Shown here: positions 8,807 through 15,855 of the stretch, piece after piece
Position numbering within the stretch: position 1 is the first letter of the stretch
How the letters are laid out: each line of letters opens with the position of its first letter
Translations under genes and position numbers: made by a program
Assembly: GCA_036269075.1 (NCBI GenBank)
Contig: DATASX010000011.1
Location: 1-44,518 of the forward strand
DNA length: 44,518 nt
Direction: 5' to 3'
From: Sporichthyaceae bacterium
GTDB lineage: Bacteria; Actinomycetota; Actinomycetes; Sporichthyales; Sporichthyaceae
Notes under the pieces: model-generated
Database searches by the model: none
What the model was told of the DNA's origin: nothing
What the model saw: only the letters and a program-made list of their open reading frames with translations

Positions 8807-9223
8807 TCAGTCCAGCACGGCCAGCACGCCGGCGGCGGTCGCTCCGAGCGCGAGCCCGAGGGTCAGCCAACGACGACCGCGCGGCAGCGAACTCCACCCG
8901 CGCACGGTCGCGACCATGTCGACACCGTCGGCGAATGCGCCGAGCGCCACGGCGGTGCGGGCCGGGGCACGACGACTGCCGCCGCTGATCGCCTGCAACG
9001 CCAAAACACCCAGGGCGACGTCTCGACCGCCGAGGGCCCGGGCGAGGACCTGCTGCGGAGGTCCGGCCGCCGGCTCCGCACCGATCCAGGTCGAGAGCAG
9101 CAGTCGCGGGGCCGCCAGCGCACCGAGGCCGATGCCGATCCGGCCGGCCGCGACCACGGCACCGAGCGAGTGTCGCGCCGCCGGGTAGGGCAGTCCCTTG
9201 TCGTGTGCCACAGGGCCAAGCAT
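8807..9223 (-). CDS. Small membrane protein (DUF4267-like)
   Basis: The 138-residue product has four likely membrane segments, with the patterns AAGRIGIGLGALAAPRLLL near the N-terminus, ALGGRDVALGVLALQA in the middle, and AFADGVDMVATVRGW and LTLGLALGATAAGVLAVLD at the end. This RDxALG...AxxDxxDxxxT arrangement is common in small actinobacterial membrane proteins of unknown function; the DUF4267 link is from memory. Its stop is two bases before the start chosen for the J-like gene, so it is probably the first gene of the chaperone operon. The start could be the ATG at 9223 or the GTG at 9211; neither has a clear ribosome site. Confidence 0.7.
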   Translation of the reverse strand: MLGPVAHDKGLPYPAARHSLGAVVAAGRIGIGLGALAAPRLLLSTWIGAEPAAGPPQQVLARALGGRDVALGVLALQAISGGSRRAPARTAVALGAFADGVDMVATVRGWSSLPRGRRWLTLGLALGATAAGVLAVLD

Positions 9224-9352
9224 GCCGTAGCGCCCGGCGCCGGCCCCGACGGCTGATGAGCACAGCCGCAACGGCAGTGGCGGTTCCCGGCGCGCAGGTG
9301 ACCACACGCGCCACAACGTTGATCGCTGGTGGCCGTCGGATGCAGATCTCGA

Positions 9353-10147
9353 TCAGGCGGTGGGTTTCCGCGCGACCAGGTGGAACACGCGGCTGAGCTG
9401 ACGGTACGGATCTCGGCGGCTTGCCTCGAGTTCGACCGCGGCGATGGCCGCAACCTGCTCGGAATCGGTGGGGTCCAGCTCCGTCCCGCCGAACCCGAGC
9501 CAGTCGACGAACAACCAGACGCCGTACCAGCGCACGGGTTCCACCCCCCCGGCCTGCATCAGCGCGCCGATCTCCGCGACGGTGTCGGCCCGCCCCGGCA
9601 CCCCCAGCACACCGATCTCGGTCCTGGAGTCGAACGAGGCCAACGCGTCAACCCAGCGCTGTTCCAGGGCCGGACGCACCGCGGCGGCATCGGCATTGCC
9701 GGTCATCACCGAGACCAAGCCGCCGGGCGCGACGCACCGGCACAACTGATCGATCATCGCGGCGGGCGAGTCGAGATAGCCGAGTACGCCGTGGCACAGC
9801 ACGGCGTCGAACTGTCTGCCGGCCACCGCGTCGGCGGCCTGCTCGCCCGGACCCTCGAGCAAGTTCACCCGCGCTCGAGCCTCGACCGGCAGCAGCACCA
9901 GTCGCTGGCGGGCCTTGTCCAGCATCGCCGGGGACCGGTCGATCAGGGTCACCTCGTACCCGGCCTGTGCCAACGGGAACGACTGGTGCCCGGCGCCGCC
10001 GCCGACATCGAGCACGGCCACCGGCGGCGCCGGGAGATGTTCAACCAGGTGCTGGTGCATCACGAAGGTGCGCACCAGCCCTTTGACCGTCGAGTAAGCA
10101 CCGTCTGCGAATCGGTCGACCAGGCTCGCCCAGATGTCCTCGGCCAC
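9353..10147 (-). CDS. SAM-dependent methyltransferase, SmtA/CmoM-like
   Basis: Class I methyltransferase of 264 residues. Motif I is VLDVGGGAGHQSF (about residue 45), motif II is VTLIDRSPAML with the ribose-binding Asp, and a CHGVLGYLDSP segment follows. The N-terminal pattern F..GAYSTVKGLVR and the closing ARKP resemble E. coli SmtA/CmoM, which methylates the carboxymethoxyuridine of tRNA wobble bases. Whether this actinomycete makes that tRNA base is unknown, so the substrate is open. It is a single gene, with 129 bases before the next minus-strand gene. The opposite strand is open over much of its length but has no protein-like features. Confidence 0.82.
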   Translation of the reverse strand: MAEDIWASLVDRFADGAYSTVKGLVRTFVMHQHLVEHLPAPPVAVLDVGGGAGHQSFPLAQAGYEVTLIDRSPAMLDKARQRLVLLPVEARARVNLLEGPGEQAADAVAGRQFDAVLCHGVLGYLDSPAAMIDQLCRCVAPGGLVSVMTGNADAAAVRPALEQRWVDALASFDSRTEIGVLGVPGRADTVAEIGALMQAGGVEPVRWYGVWLFVDWLGFGGTELDPTDSEQVAAIAAVELEASRRDPYRQLSRVFHLVARKPTA

Positions 10148-10291
10148 CGCGCCAAGCTACCAAGCGCGAACCACGCGGAATTCCGCCGCCGAGCGAGGTT
10201 CCGGTGCTTCGGGGTGATTTGTCGAAGTTCGCCGCGCGGCACGGGAGCACTGGTTACGATCGTGGAAGTTCCTCGGTGATGCGGGACTTTC

Positions 10292-10311
10292 GCGCCGGCC
10301 GCCGCCGGCGC
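10292..10311 (+). other. Perfect hairpin upstream of the 71-residue ORF
   Basis: GCGCCGGC (10292-10299) and GCCGGCGC (10304-10311) form an eight-base-pair GC stem with a four-base loop. It lies 44 bases before the ATG at 10356 in the 208-base gap between divergent genes. It may be a leader hairpin or operator; function is unknown. Nothing else was recognised in the gap. Confidence 0.5.
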
Positions 10312-10355
10312 CCAGCTGTGAAGCGCTCAAAGCCCGCCAACTGTGAGGTCCGATC

Positions 10356-10571
10356 ATGGACGACTTCGAGCCCACCTCGGCTTTCGTGCTCAGCGCGGGC
10401 GACCGCGCGCACCTGGCTGCCGCATCCCGCGAGCCCGCCCATCAGGCGGCGCTGCGCCGGCGTATCCAGGATCAGCAGATCTCGACCAACGCCTTGTTGG
10501 ACAGGACCGCCCGCAATTTCCACGCCCGACTGGCCTTTCCGCGCCCCCGGGCAGCCGGCGGAGTTACCTGA
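10356..10571 (+). CDS. Small hypothetical protein, 71 residues
   Basis: Not recognised. The product begins MDDFEPTSAFVLSAGDRAHL and is charged and mostly helical by composition, with no membrane segment or Cys. The ATG is preceded by GTGAGG at 7-8 bases, a good ribosome site, and the frame ends in a palindromic region typical of gene ends. Both signs suggest a real gene, though chance ORFs of this size are common at this GC content. It is convergent with the PadR gene and divergent from the methyltransferase. Confidence 0.5.
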   Translation: MDDFEPTSAFVLSAGDRAHLAAASREPAHQAALRRRIQDQQISTNALLDRTARNFHARLAFPRPRAAGGVT

Positions 10572-10605
10572 CGCTCAATCAGTTGAGTGGGCGGTCAGTG
10601 TCAGG
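10567..10605. terminator. Nested inverted repeats between convergent genes
   Basis: CCTGAC (10567-10572) pairs with GTCAGG (10600-10605). Inside, CTCAA (10574-10578) pairs with TTGAG (10583-10587). The stop of the 71-residue ORF (TGA 10569-10571) is in the outer arm. Its position between convergent genes suggests a shared terminator. Confidence 0.5.
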
Positions 10606-10623
10606 CCCGCCTCCCGGCGCGGT

Positions 10624-11130
10624 TCACTCAGCCGCGAGCAGCTGGTACAGCGCCCGGCGGGTTGCCTGGAGGATCTCCAGGGCCTGCTCCTCGTGGGACG
10701 GCGTGCCGGCCGCGGCGACCTGCCTGACGGCTAGGTGGAGTTGTTCCAGGGCCTCTCGCAGCGCCCGGTTGTGGCCGCCACGCCCGTCCGGGCGACTCAG
10801 CCCGCCGAGTGCATGCTCGTCGGCCTGCGCGCGGCCCTCGTCGGTCAGTTCGTACACCTTGCGGCCTTCGTTCTCCGCGGACCGGACCAATCCCTGTTCC
10901 TCGAGCATCTGCAGGCTCGGGTAGACCGAGCCCGGGCTCGGGCGCCAGCGACCGTCGCTGGTGTCCTCGAGCCGTTGCATCAACTCGTACCCGTGGCCCG
11001 GGCCGGTCAGCAGCGCGGCCAGCAGCAGGTTGCGGACATCGCCGCGGCCCATCCGGCCGCCGCCCGGGCGTCCGCGGCCCCGGGGTCCACCTGGGCCGCG
11101 TCCGCGGCCCTCGTCGTGCATGGGTCTCAT
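10624..11130 (-). CDS. PadR-family transcriptional repressor with a Gly/Arg-rich N-terminus
   Basis: Winged-helix regulator. The PadR core is clear: LLAALLTGPGHGYELMQRLED (helices 1-2), RWRPSPGSVYPSLQMLEEQG (recognition helix with the typical GSVYPSL) and the wing ENEGRKVYELTDEGR. A helical C-terminus follows for dimerisation. The first 25-30 residues are Gly/Arg/Pro-rich, probably disordered, and could aid DNA binding. The start at 11130 is preferred over the ATG at 11139 because the GAGAGGA ribosome site nearly touches the earlier ATG. The promoter just upstream has a palindromic operator in its spacer, so autorepression is likely. No obvious efflux or phenolic-acid target gene is adjacent. 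Confidence 0.92.
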   Translation of the reverse strand: MRPMHDEGRGRGPGGPRGRGRPGGGRMGRGDVRNLLLAALLTGPGHGYELMQRLEDTSDGRWRPSPGSVYPSLQMLEEQGLVRSAENEGRKVYELTDEGRAQADEHALGGLSRPDGRGGHNRALREALEQLHLAVRQVAAAGTPSHEEQALEILQATRRALYQLLAAE

Positions 11131-11170
11131 CCGTGCCATTCCTCTCGTTTGTATCGGCTTGGATGGTTGT

Positions 11171-11199
11171 ACTCTAGCGATATATCGTTAGCGTGTCAA
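11171..11199 (-). promoter_or_regulatory. padR promoter with a PadR-type operator in the spacer
   Basis: On the minus strand a perfect -35 TTGACA (11199-11194) and a -10 TAGAGT (11176-11171) are exactly 17 bases apart. The spacer contains the perfect palindrome CGATATATCG (11178-11187), extended imperfectly to 11175-11190. AT-rich palindromes of this kind are typical PadR operators. Transcription would start near 11164, about 34 bases before the ATG at 11130. Bound repressor would block RNA polymerase directly. Confidence 0.8.
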
Positions 11200-11362
11200 G
11201 ATACTTCTGCGACTGGTTCTCGACAGCTCGCTACTTGCAACGGAACCGGGATTTCACGCCGGGGAAGCAATCCCGAAACGCCCGTGGTGCAGGATCACCG
11301 CAGCGACGCCCGTGTCCGTCGGATCCCACCGGCCGGACGGTCCCGCCCAGGGGGGAACACTC

Positions 11363-11575
11363 ATGCATTCCGCGACACCGTTCAGCCTCAGCGAGCGGTG
11401 GTGGCTCCTGTCCGACAATGTGGAACAGATGCGCGCCGCCGGGCTCACCAGCGCCGAGATCGCCAGCTTCACCGGAGCAACCCCGAGCCAGATCGACGGC
11501 GTTACCCGGCACACCGAACACCTGCGCGACGAACTCGAACGTGCCGTGCGAGGAACCGGACCGCAGAGACCCTGA
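11363..11575 (+). CDS. Small protein with a possible helix-turn-helix, 70 residues
   Basis: Not recognised as a named family. The segment MRAAGLTSAEIASFTGATPS then QIDGV reads like a helix-turn-helix, followed by a charged helix. The ATG at 11363 is preceded by GGGGGA at seven bases, a strong ribosome site; the frame is open further upstream to 11312 but without such a site. It is convergent with the glycosyltransferase that ends the Nit1C operon; its stop is in one arm of a shared inverted repeat. It might regulate a neighbour, but nothing in the sequence proves this. Confidence 0.55.
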   Translation: MHSATPFSLSERWWLLSDNVEQMRAAGLTSAEIASFTGATPSQIDGVTRHTEHLRDELERAVRGTGPQRP

Positions 11576-11592
11576 GTCGCCGTTGCCTCAGG
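11571..11592. terminator. Bidirectional inverted repeat holding both stop codons
   Basis: CCTGAG (11571-11576) and CTCAGG (11587-11592) are exact inverted arms with a ten-base loop. The TGA of the plus-strand small gene is in the left arm and the TGA of the minus-strand glycosyltransferase is in the right arm. Likely a shared terminator of convergent genes, although the stem is only six pairs. Confidence 0.5.
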
Positions 11593-12736
11593 CGGATCGG
11601 TGGCCCCGCGGTCCGGCGGCTGCCCGCAGCAGGTGGTACAGCTCCAAGTGGGCTGCCGCGGCTGCGTCCCAGGTGTACGAGCGAGCCAAGTCCCGCCCCG
11701 CCGCCTGCCGGGCTGCGTCCGGTCGGTCGATCGCCTCGGCCAACCCCCGGGCCAGGCCCTCCGGTGAGTCCGCCAAGATCGCGACATCGCCGAAGAGGGC
11801 CCGGAAGACCGGCAGGTCCGAAGTGACCAGAGGTACACCGGCCGCCAGCGCTTCCAGGGCGGCCATCCCGAATCCCTCTTTGGCGGAGGGAAACGCGAAG
11901 GCCTCCGCGGCGGCCACGAGACCGGGCAACTCCTGATCGGCAACCGGGCCAAGCACGATCGGGTCCAGCCCCAGCTCCTTGGCCCGAGCTTCCCAGCCTG
12001 CCCGATAGTCGCGATAGTCGAAGAGCGTCTCCCCGCCCGCGATGACCAGTCGTAGCCCCGGTCTGACCCGCCGCAGCAGGGCCATTGCCTCGAGCAGTTC
12101 GATCGAACCCTTGCGGGGCTCGATTCCACCCACCGTCAGCACGTAGCGGCCGAGCCTGCGACGCCAGGCCTCGCGGATCGCGAGTGCCGCCGGACCAGGT
12201 GCGCCGGCTCGGGCGAAGCGCTCCGCGTCGACCCCGTTCGGGATCACGACGGCCGCGATCCCCCAGCCTTCGGCCAATTCGTCGGCCACCGACTGCGAGA
12301 CGCACACATGCGCCTTGGGTCGAGTGATCGCCCGTTCGTGGCATTCCACCAACTCGGGCGTGGTGAAGTGGTCCAGGTGGTGCACGGTCCGGATGCACTC
12401 GACGACCGCGTTGGCCGTTATGCAGTCCTGGGCGTGCACAACGTCGTAGCCGTCCCGGAAGGCCGTGGCCAACGCCTCTATGGATCGCCGGACGCGCGTC
12501 CCGAGCGGCTCACCGTCGAGGTCCGCAACTGGCACCAGCCGCACCTCGACCGCAGGGTGGACCGGTCGGAAGAACCCGCTGTCGCCTCCGCGAGCCAGGG
12601 TCCACACCGTCACGTCCTGCCCGGCCCGCGCCAGCGCCTCGGCCAACGCCAGCGTGTGCACGACACCACCGCGGGGCCGGGTGGAGTAGGTGAGCAGGGC
12701 GATGGACAGTCGCGCGACCGCCGGCGCAGGGCTCAC
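11588..12736 (-). CDS. Glycosyltransferase, MSMEG_0565 family (Nit1C cluster)
   Basis: GT4-type glycosyltransferase of 382 residues with two Rossmann halves. The N-terminal part has the loop YSTRPRGGVVHTLALAEALA. The C-terminal half has GGIEPRKGSIELLEAMALL (donor phosphate region) and FPSAKEGFGMAALEALAAGVP, whose E..G....EALA pattern is the EX7E motif. Its place at the end of an operon with nitrilase, radical SAM and GNAT-AIRS genes identifies it as the MSMEG_0565 member of this conserved cluster; donor and acceptor are unknown. The GTG at 12736 overlaps the previous stop (GTGA), so the genes are coupled. It is the last gene of the operon. Confidence 0.87.
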   Translation of the reverse strand: MSPAPAVARLSIALLTYSTRPRGGVVHTLALAEALARAGQDVTVWTLARGGDSGFFRPVHPAVEVRLVPVADLDGEPLGTRVRRSIEALATAFRDGYDVVHAQDCITANAVVECIRTVHHLDHFTTPELVECHERAITRPKAHVCVSQSVADELAEGWGIAAVVIPNGVDAERFARAGAPGPAALAIREAWRRRLGRYVLTVGGIEPRKGSIELLEAMALLRRVRPGLRLVIAGGETLFDYRDYRAGWEARAKELGLDPIVLGPVADQELPGLVAAAEAFAFPSAKEGFGMAALEALAAGVPLVTSDLPVFRALFGDVAILADSPEGLARGLAEAIDRPDAARQAAGRDLARSYTWDAAAAAHLELYHLLRAAAGPRGHRSA

Positions 12737-13566
12737 GAGTCGTTCCGGTACGCGGCGGGGCGCCGCTCCTTGAGATGGTTCAACATCCGCCGCGCCTGTT
12801 CGACGGAGGTGGCCACGTCCACCTGAGCCAGTGCCAGTCCGGCCTTGCCCCAGGTCCGAGCAAGGATCTCGCCCGCCGGCGAGACCACCTTGGCCTGGCC
12901 GAGGAACCGCATCCGGCCCATCGCCCCGGTCTGATTGGCCGACGCGAGAACGATCTGGTTCTCGGCGGCGCGGGAACGGTCGTAGAGGTCGAACAGTTGC
13001 GACTGCCGGTCCTCCGACATCCGTGGCGCCCGATTGGTGATGCTGGTCGGCCACGCGGACAGACATGCGATCAGGTCAGCTCCGTCCAGAGCCAGCGCTC
13101 GCGCCGACTCCGGGAAGGTCTTGTCGTAGTCGATCAGCATCCCCATCCGGCCGATCGGGGTGTCGAAGGCGGCGAATCCCTCCCCGGCCGAGTAGACGGC
13201 GCTCTCCCCCGCCGGCAGGTGCACCTTGCGGTGCCGACCGAGCACCCCGTCGCCGGACACGCAGATCGCGCTGTTCCAGCGCAGGCCGCCGGCCGCCTCG
13301 CAGTAACCGACGCAGACCACCGTCGGTCCGGCCAGCCGCGCCACCTCGGCCAGCACCGGGTGGTCGGGCTCCAGGGCCGGCGGCACCGAATCGGGATCCG
13401 GGTCGGCCAGATCGCCGAGGTAGCCACCGAGCGCGGCGTCGGGCAGCACCACGAGGTCGGCGCCCGCGCCGCGGGCGTGCTCGACGATCGTGGTGATCCG
13501 CGCCAGGGCGGCGTCCAGGTCGCGGCCGAATGCGGCGGCGACCGCGGCTATCCCGATCAGGCCCAC
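12733..13566 (-). CDS. Carbon-nitrogen hydrolase paralogue with a destroyed active site
   Basis: 277-residue nitrilase-superfamily fold, clearly a tandem copy of the next gene upstream: shared blocks include AALGGYL, HRKVH, GFAAFDTPIGRMGM and ENQIV. The catalytic triad should be Glu-Lys-Cys. Here the Glu is Asp43 (LPDAAL), the Lys is kept (Lys114) and the nucleophile Cys is Asp146 (LIDYDK where the sister gene has MICYDK). Both changes are plain in the codons (GAC). Without the Cys it cannot act by the known mechanism, yet the frame is intact with no decay. It is probably a pseudoenzyme subunit or regulator, since these enzymes form oligomers. The GTG at 13566 lies inside the end of the sister gene (10-base overlap) and aligns the two N-termini. 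Confidence 0.9.
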   Translation of the reverse strand: MGLIGIAAVAAAFGRDLDAALARITTIVEHARGAGADLVVLPDAALGGYLGDLADPDPDSVPPALEPDHPVLAEVARLAGPTVVCVGYCEAAGGLRWNSAICVSGDGVLGRHRKVHLPAGESAVYSAGEGFAAFDTPIGRMGMLIDYDKTFPESARALALDGADLIACLSAWPTSITNRAPRMSEDRQSQLFDLYDRSRAAENQIVLASANQTGAMGRMRFLGQAKVVSPAGEILARTWGKAGLALAQVDVATSVEQARRMLNHLKERRPAAYRNDS

Positions 13567-14405
13567 ACCACGGGCCGCTCGACGGGCAGCGAGTACGCCT
13601 CGGGACGCCGGTCTCGCAGATGTCCCATCGCCCGCCGGGCGGCGGTGACCGCCTCGGTGACGTCGATCGTGGCGACCGCCGTGCCGGCCTCGACGCCGGT
13701 CTCGGCCAGGACCTCACCACCCGGGTCGACGATCTTGGCGTTGCCCACGAACCGCAGCCGACCGAACTCACCGGCCTGGTTGGCCGAGACCCATACGACC
13801 TGGTTCTCCAGCGCGCGAGCCTGGTCGAAGATGTCGAACCGGTGCTTCCATCGGTCGTCCTCGACACGCGGTGCCGGGTTGGTGCTGGCGGCGGGCCAGG
13901 CGGACATGCACACGATGATCTCGGCTCCGTCCAGGGCCAGGGTCCGCGCGGACTCCGGGAATGCCTTGTCGTAGCAGATCATCATGCCCATGCGCCCGAT
14001 CGGGGTGTCGAACGCGGCGAAGTTCTCGCCCCGGGCGTAGGTGGCGTCCTCGCGCAACGGTTGGTGAACCTTGCGATGCACGGCGAGCACTCCGTCGCCG
14101 CAAACCGCGGCGGCGCTGTTGTAATGGGCCGCGCCGGCGGCCTCGCAGAAGCCGAACGTCACCACCATGTCCCCGGCCAGCTCCACGATGCGCCGGATCG
14201 TCGGGTCGTCCAACGTGAACGCCGGCGGCGGGGGCTGGCTGCCGCCCAGGTCGGCGAGGTAGCCACCCAACGCAGCCTCGGGCAACGCGAGCAGTTGCAC
14301 GCGCCGCGACCGGGCCGCCTCGACCAGGCCTTCGATCCGTCGCAGGCAGGCTTCCAGGTCGCGGTCGAAGTTCTCGGCCACGGCCGCGATCGTCAGCTCG
14401 GCCAC
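13557..14405 (-). CDS. Carbon-nitrogen hydrolase (Nit1-type nitrilase) of the Nit1C cluster
   Basis: 282-residue nitrilase-superfamily enzyme that hydrolyses a C-N bond through a Cys thiol. The triad is complete: Glu43 in LPEAAL, Lys112 in HRKVH and Cys144 in MMICYDKAFPE. Within Nit1C clusters this enzyme (the MSMEG_0566/Sll0784 position, from memory) is the presumed nitrogen-releasing activity, and published work links such clusters to growth on cyanide as nitrogen source. The actual substrate here is not shown by the sequence. The GTG at 14405 has a GGGGAG ribosome site and overlaps the upstream gene by 13 bases. The stop lies inside the dead paralogue, so the two are made together. Confidence 0.92.
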   Translation of the reverse strand: MAELTIAAVAENFDRDLEACLRRIEGLVEAARSRRVQLLALPEAALGGYLADLGGSQPPPPAFTLDDPTIRRIVELAGDMVVTFGFCEAAGAAHYNSAAAVCGDGVLAVHRKVHQPLREDATYARGENFAAFDTPIGRMGMMICYDKAFPESARTLALDGAEIIVCMSAWPAASTNPAPRVEDDRWKHRFDIFDQARALENQVVWVSANQAGEFGRLRFVGNAKIVDPGGEVLAETGVEAGTAVATIDVTEAVTAARRAMGHLRDRRPEAYSLPVERPVVWA

Positions 14406-15853
14406 GACGGGCTCCCCATCTGGCCGGTGCCGCCGGACGGTCCCAGCCCGGTCACGCCGGACTCGATCGCGACGGTGCATTCCCCGTCGGGCCAACGCAA
14501 CTGGACGCCGGAGCCGGCGGTCAGGTGTCCGACCTCGGTGGACTTCGCCGGGCCTGCGTCCGGCATCGGTCGGCGGGGTTCGTCGGTGGTCAACATGCCG
14601 AAGCCGGGGAAGCAGGTGAACCAGTCCCCGACGCTTGCCGCGGCCGGCCGTGGGACGTTCGCCACGTCGAGCACCGCGGCGACGCCGGAGGCCTCGGCGA
14701 GCATTCCCAGGGTGCCGACCAGACCGGCCATCGAGACGTCCTTGGCGGCCGCCGGTGCCGCGGCCGCGACCGAACCGAGCATGGCCTGCAGTTGCGGCCG
14801 CGAGCGGCCACTGGTCGAGTCCCACTGCCGGCCCACGTAGCCGGGGCGCCAACTGCCGGCCGTGTCGACGGTGAGGCACACCCGATGACCCGGCTGACCG
14901 CCACCGCCGGGAACCGGCCGCTCGGCACGGCCCAGGGCGGTCACGGCCAACGAACCCGGGACCCCCAGGGTCGTGTGCCCGCCGAGCACCGGGACGCCGT
15001 ACCGGTCGGACGCCGCACGCAGCCCGGAGAGCACCGCCGCGGCTGTGGCGGCGTCCGGAGCACCGAGGGCGTCGAGCAGGCCGACCGGAGCCGCGCCCAT
15101 CGCGGCGAGGTCGTTGAGGTTGACCAGGACCGAGCACCAACCGGCCCACTGCGGGTCGCGCTCGACCATCGTGGGCAGGATCGCGTCGCAGGCCGCGACC
15201 AGGTCACTGCCTGGAACCGGTGCCCCGTCGTCGCCGAGGAAGCCCGCTCCGCCGGGGCGGATCGCGGCCAGCAGCGCGCCGAGCGGGGCTTTGGTCGCCC
15301 GCGCCAACGCGGCGATCCGGTCGTCGCGGTGGCGCATCCGGGCGTGGCCCGGCCGCAGCGGCCCGGCCGCCGGCACGACCTGCCAGCCCAGGCGCTGGAA
15401 GAAGCGCTGGTTCTGGATCTGCACATCGGCCTCGAAGCGCAGGACCCCGACGGCCGCGGCGTGCCGGCAGGCCGCCTTGACCAGATCGGCCCCGACACCG
15501 ACCGGCCCACCCGGCCGCGCGACCAACCGGCCGCCGTGCCACCACCCCAGATCGACGTCCGGGGTGACCGGCCCGAGTCGGACCCCGCCGAGCACTTCGC
15601 CGTCGTCGGCTCGGGCCAGCAGGACGACCGTGCGTGGGTCGAGGTCGACATCATCGATGTCGTCGCGCTCGAACAGCCTTTGCCGGTCGACGAAAACCGC
15701 GCGGCGCAGCAGGTGATAGGCCGTCACATCGGCCCGGTCGCGGGCCCGTTCGAGCGTCCAGGTCGGGCCCGGCCGACGGCGCGGGGCAGGCGCCCCGGCG
15801 ATCACCCGTCCGTCGCACTCGACGGAGGAGTCCCGGAAGGTGACGCGGTACAT
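14393..15853 (-). CDS. GNAT acetyltransferase-AIR synthase-like fusion, MSMEG_0567/Sll0786 family
   Basis: 486-residue fusion. Residues about 40-165 form a GNAT N-acetyltransferase-like domain (RRAVFVDRQRLFE, VLGGVRLG, then the FQRLGW end). Residues about 180-480 resemble AIR synthase/PurM ATP-binding proteins, with LGDDGAPVPGSDLVAACDAI, WCSVLVNLNDLAAMGAAPVG and GGHTTLGVPGSLAVTALG. Proteins of this build occur in Nit1C clusters of mycobacteria, cyanobacteria and others; no reaction has been proved as far as I know. It may activate and acylate a small molecule made by the radical SAM partner. The ATG at 15853 has a GGGAG site and comes two bases after the radical SAM stop. Confidence 0.88.
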   Translation of the reverse strand: MYRVTFRDSSVECDGRVIAGAPAPRRRPGPTWTLERARDRADVTAYHLLRRAVFVDRQRLFERDDIDDVDLDPRTVVLLARADDGEVLGGVRLGPVTPDVDLGWWHGGRLVARPGGPVGVGADLVKAACRHAAAVGVLRFEADVQIQNQRFFQRLGWQVVPAAGPLRPGHARMRHRDDRIAALARATKAPLGALLAAIRPGGAGFLGDDGAPVPGSDLVAACDAILPTMVERDPQWAGWCSVLVNLNDLAAMGAAPVGLLDALGAPDAATAAAVLSGLRAASDRYGVPVLGGHTTLGVPGSLAVTALGRAERPVPGGGGQPGHRVCLTVDTAGSWRPGYVGRQWDSTSGRSRPQLQAMLGSVAAAAPAAAKDVSMAGLVGTLGMLAEASGVAAVLDVANVPRPAAASVGDWFTCFPGFGMLTTDEPRRPMPDAGPAKSTEVGHLTAGSGVQLRWPDGECTVAIESGVTGLGPSGGTGQMGSPSWPS

Positions 15854-15855
15854 GA

